The translations under genes were made by a program, and so were the position numbers. The notes below the pieces were generated by a model that saw only the letters and a program-made list of their open reading frames with translations, did not search any database and was not told the origin of the DNA. 8,727 bases of DNA from Candidatus Kerfeldbacteria bacterium. Lineage in GTDB: Bacteria > Patescibacteriota > Patescibacteriia > SBBC01 > CAIJZX01. Shown here in pieces: positions 6,077 to 8,727 of this stretch (position 1 is the first letter of the stretch; each line of letters opens with the position of its first letter). The DNA is taken from NCBI GenBank assembly GCA_016217865.1, contig JACRFO010000025.1, positions 1 through 8,727 of the forward strand. Direction: 5' to 3'.

Positions 6077-7470
6077 CCACTACGTCTTTCAAGCGGTATG
6101 GACAGGTGTTCGCTGCCCTCGCCGGGTTTGAACTGTTGTCCTGGCTGGCGTTCCGATCATCCATAGCTCAAATCTTGGTGACGGCCACGTTGACACTCAC
6201 CGCTGTGTGGCTGGCTGTTCGGCGGCCAACGTGGTTAGTGTACATTTCGATCGCCGAGCTAGTAGTTGGCAGCCTCGGTCACTTGTTCGAGATGGAGTTC
6301 AACGGTGTGACGGTATCAATTCGGATGATCCTCTTTGTGATACTGATGCTCCGGTGGTCCGTCGATCGGTGGTTACGCCGAGTCAATCAACCGCAAGTGG
6401 TGAAGGAGGTTTCGTATGTGGTTATGATGGTTGTTGTTCTGCTGGCAGCCTCGTGGGGGTACTTCCGCGAGCAGTCGATCGGTGCGGTCTGGTCCGATGC
6501 GAATGCGTTCCTCTACCTTCTCATCCTCCTGCCTTGGTCGACCTATCTCCGGCGTGATCCAAACTGGACACGAACAGTACTGACGATCCTCCTAGCTGGT
6601 GCTTCACTCGTGGCTGTCAAAAGCTGGGTAGTGGTGATGCTGTTCGGCCAGAACATCGCGGCGTTACCGACCGTCTATCGCTGGATTCGCGATACTGGGG
6701 TCGGAGAAATTACCTTCATCAATGCCAATATCTTCCGGGTGTTCTTCCAAAGCCAAATCTATGCGGTGATCGTCTTCGCCCTCACTTTCGCCGCCTGGGT
6801 GTTTGGAAAAGCGCCGCGGTGGTGGTTGTTGCCGCTCGGACTATCGGCGCTTGGGGCCTACATCAGTCTCTCACGAAGTTTTTGGCTCGGTATAGCAGCC
6901 GCGCTTATCGTGATCGCTGTTTGGGGGGTACGACAAGCCGGTTGGTCCGCTGTGCGTCGTGGCCTTGTGATTATTCCAGTGGCGGTTGTTGTTTGGCTCG
7001 GAATGAATTGGGCGTTGTATTTTCCGAACGTAGTCAGCACCGGTGAACAACGCGCCAATATTCTGTTAACTCGTCTTCAAGGGAGTGGAGCGGCGAGTGC
7101 CGCGAGCGCCAGGAGTAATCAAGTGCGGCCGCTTCTCGCAGCAATTGCTCACCACCCGGTGATCGGCAGCGGTTTCGGCGCCACCGTAACGTATTATAAT
7201 CCCGACCCGCGTATCAACGGTTGGCGGACAACGAGCGCTTTTGAGCTCGGATACCTTGATCTGTGGTTGAAACTCGGGCTAGTTGGACTAGCAGCGTACG
7301 GGTGGTGGTTGTGGCGAACAGGAAGCCGATTACGAACATCCTCGTGGCGGTGGTGGTTGATCGCGCCGACCGCCGCTCTCCTCGTCACCAACACTGTCTC
7401 GCCCTACCTCAATCATCCGCTCGGGCTAGGTTGGCTGATGCTCGTGGCGCTCTATGCCTATGAATCCTAA
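6073..7470 (+). CDS. O-antigen ligase/Wzy polymerase-like integral membrane protein
   Basis: This 465-residue protein has about ten or more hydrophobic segments and carries the hallmarks of the O-antigen ligase/polymerase (Wzy_C) family. These are a SRSFWLG motif at residues 267-273, then after another membrane segment a long hydrophilic loop with Arg347 and Arg352, followed by AHHPVIGSGFGA (His360-His361, Gly365-Gly369) and FELGYLDLWLKLGLVGL. The Arg-rich loop and the H-P-x-x-G-x-G-x-G segment form the extracytoplasmic active region in characterised WaaL/Wzy enzymes. It most likely polymerises flipped repeat units or joins the chain to an acceptor. Polymerase and ligase cannot be separated from sequence alone, but the flippase in the same operon favours a Wzx/Wzy-type route. 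It starts in the ATGA overlap and ends 17 bases inside the next gene. Confidence 0.85.
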   Translation: MTTTSFKRYGQVFAALAGFELLSWLAFRSSIAQILVTATLTLTAVWLAVRRPTWLVYISIAELVVGSLGHLFEMEFNGVTVSIRMILFVILMLRWSVDRWLRRVNQPQVVKEVSYVVMMVVVLLAASWGYFREQSIGAVWSDANAFLYLLILLPWSTYLRRDPNWTRTVLTILLAGASLVAVKSWVVVMLFGQNIAALPTVYRWIRDTGVGEITFINANIFRVFFQSQIYAVIVFALTFAAWVFGKAPRWWLLPLGLSALGAYISLSRSFWLGIAAALIVIAVWGVRQAGWSAVRRGLVIIPVAVVVWLGMNWALYFPNVVSTGEQRANILLTRLQGSGAASAASARSNQVRPLLAAIAHHPVIGSGFGATVTYYNPDPRINGWRTTSAFELGYLDLWLKLGLVGLAAYGWWLWRTGSRLRTSSWRWWLIAPTAALLVTNTVSPYLNHPLGLGWLMLVALYAYES

Positions 7471-8482
7471 ACCAACGGTTGCTATTCACATTGTCACGTG
7501 GAATAGCATCACGCACATTGCGGCGTGCCTCGACGCCGTGGCAAAACAGTTGACGCCGGATATGACAGTCATGATTGTCGATAACGCCTCGATTGACGGA
7601 ACAGTTGCGTGGATTGAAGAGCACTACCCCCATTTCCACCTGCTCCGGAACACACGCAACGTCGGCTACTGCCGGGCCCACAATCAAGCGCTGCGGTTAT
7701 CCTCGAGCGCCTACGTCCTGTTCCTCAATCCCGATGTCATTTTAGCCGATGGTTGGCTTTCGCGCGCCGTCTCAACCATGGAGCAACGGCCATCCACTAG
7801 TGCCATCGGTGGCAAACTCCGCCGTTTCTCGTACACTCCAGACGAGTTGAAAGAAATCGTCTTTTCTCGTATAATCGACAGCACTGGCTTACAGGTCTCT
7901 CGCAACCGTCATACCGTTGATCGGGGTAGCGGTGAGGAAGACACCGGCCAGTACGATACGGCGGGCGAGACCTTCGGCTTCAGTGGCGCTTGTGTCATGT
8001 ACCGCCGCACCGCCCTGGAGAGCGTTCGCTACCGAGATGAATACCTTGATGACGACCTCTTCGCCTACAAGGAAGATCTTGACCTGTCATGGCGTCTGCA
8101 ACGCTTGGGATGGAACGCCTGGTACGACCCAGCGCTGATCGGTTGGCACCACCGTACGATCAAAGGGACATCGAAGACGGGGGATCTGCTCATTGCGAAG
8201 AATTACCGCAGTCGCGATCGTTTCAATATCTTCTACTCGTACCGAAATCACTGGCTCGTGCTGACGAAGAATGAAACCTGGTCGACTGTTTGGCGAGACG
8301 GATTCTGGATCGCCCTGTACGAACTCAAGAAGTTGGTGTTCCTGACCCTGACCGGCCGGCTAAGCCTACAAGCTGTAGCGGCCGCCTGGCGCCTACGTTC
8401 AAATATGAACATGAAGGCCCAGGTCATCAATCACCACGCCAAAAGATCGCCGCTCGAAGTTCGTCAATGGTTTCTCCATTAA
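7454..8482 (+). CDS. Rhamnosyltransferase-like family 2 glycosyltransferase
   Basis: This is a 342-residue GT-A enzyme. In order: VAIHIVTWNS, MIVDNASIDGT (Asp43), RNTRNVGYCRAHNQA, LFLNPDV with Asn92-Pro93-Asp94, then an IDSTGLQVSRN ... DTGQYD ... GFSGACVMYRR block (about residues 141-185), the catalytic-type AYKEDLDLSWRLQRLGW (Glu207-Asp210), and a Tyr/Arg-rich C-terminus with IAKNYRSRDRFNIFYSYRN. The STG/GQYD/SGA block is typical of bacterial rhamnosyltransferase-like GT2 proteins involved in surface polysaccharides. The C-terminal 60 residues are partly hydrophobic and may sit at the membrane. Two ATGs are possible, 7454 and 7460. Both overlap the upstream gene and neither has a Shine-Dalgarno sequence, so the first two residues are uncertain. 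Donor sugar unknown. Confidence 0.9.
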   Translation: MPMNPKPTVAIHIVTWNSITHIAACLDAVAKQLTPDMTVMIVDNASIDGTVAWIEEHYPHFHLLRNTRNVGYCRAHNQALRLSSSAYVLFLNPDVILADGWLSRAVSTMEQRPSTSAIGGKLRRFSYTPDELKEIVFSRIIDSTGLQVSRNRHTVDRGSGEEDTGQYDTAGETFGFSGACVMYRRTALESVRYRDEYLDDDLFAYKEDLDLSWRLQRLGWNAWYDPALIGWHHRTIKGTSKTGDLLIAKNYRSRDRFNIFYSYRNHWLVLTKNETWSTVWRDGFWIALYELKKLVFLTLTGRLSLQAVAAAWRLRSNMNMKAQVINHHAKRSPLEVRQWFLH

Positions 8483-8491
8483 GCAACAATC

Positions 8492-8727
8492 GTGGAACTC
8501 TCAATCGTCATTGTCAACTATAAGACGAAGGGCCTGCTCAAACAGTGTTTACGCGGTATTGCTGACTGTCACTTTTCATTTCCGCACGAAGTGATCGTTG
8601 TTGACAACGATTCTCAAGATGGCAGCGTCGAAATGTTGCAACAGCAGTTTCCCGAAGTTACCTTGATTGCCTCGCCGACGAATGTTGGCTTTGGCGCCGG
8701 CATGAATCTCGGCTTCAAACGTTCAAC
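8492..8727 (+). CDS. WbbL-like family 2 glycosyltransferase, 3' partial
   Basis: The frame opened by GTG 8492 stays open to the window edge and gives 78 residues of a third WbbL-like GT2 domain. It shows LSIVIVNYKTKG, VIVVDNDSQDGS (Asp38) and NVGFGAGMNLGF, matching the first third of the two stand-alone GT2 genes upstream. The preceding gene's TAA at 8480 is in the same frame, and GTG is the only usable start before the first beta strand, so the start is well bounded. It lies 9 bases after the previous stop with no Shine-Dalgarno sequence. The metal-binding and acceptor halves of the enzyme are beyond the window. Confidence 0.85.
   Translation, partial: MELSIVIVNYKTKGLLKQCLRGIADCHFSFPHEVIVVDNDSQDGSVEMLQQQFPEVTLIASPTNVGFGAGMNLGFKRS

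Noticed and set aside
6923..6928. G6 tract in the ligase/polymerase gene as a phase-variation site
   Set aside because: Six bases is short for slippage-based switching, the frame is intact through it, and it encodes part of a Trp-Gly stretch.

Overview
The window is wall-to-wall coding on the + strand: ten genes, the first and last cut by the window edges, with no gap longer than 21 bases and no recognisable terminator. TGA is used as an ordinary stop three times, so the genetic code is standard bacterial. Base composition is moderately GC-rich by eye. I see no tRNA, rRNA, CRISPR, insertion sequence or long repeat. The lineage is an inference. A compact order rpoA-rplQ-rplM-rpsI without truA, an RNA polymerase alpha subunit without its C-terminal domain, a shortened L13 and a basic N-terminal extension on S9 fit a streamlined bacterium of the Patescibacteria/CPR type, possibly Saccharibacteria-like. 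No marker in the window proves this.

Bases 1-1892 are the end of a ribosomal-protein/RNA polymerase operon: rpoA (5' end missing), rplQ, rplM and rpsI, separated by 2-4 bases. Only rplQ has a strong Shine-Dalgarno sequence.

Bases 1905-8727 are a cell-surface polysaccharide locus that begins 12 bases after rpsI. In order it holds a Wzx-type lipid-linked oligosaccharide flippase, a large fused GT4-GT2 glycosyltransferase, a WbbL-like GT2, an O-antigen ligase/polymerase-like membrane protein, a second rhamnosyltransferase-like GT2, and the start of a third WbbL-like GT2 that runs off the window. Overlaps (two ATGA junctions and one 17-base overlap) indicate a co-translated operon.

Inferred working model: the glycosyltransferases build a repeat unit on a lipid carrier at the inner membrane face, the flippase moves it across, and the polymerase/ligase joins it to the growing chain or to an acceptor. 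The initiating phosphoglycosyltransferase, nucleotide-sugar enzymes and chain-length regulator are not in this window. The points most worth a second look are the alpha subunit without CTD, the direct join of a growth-linked ribosomal operon to a surface-glycan locus, the two-domain glycosyltransferase, and the near-absence of Shine-Dalgarno sequences. I do not see a wholly new type of system.
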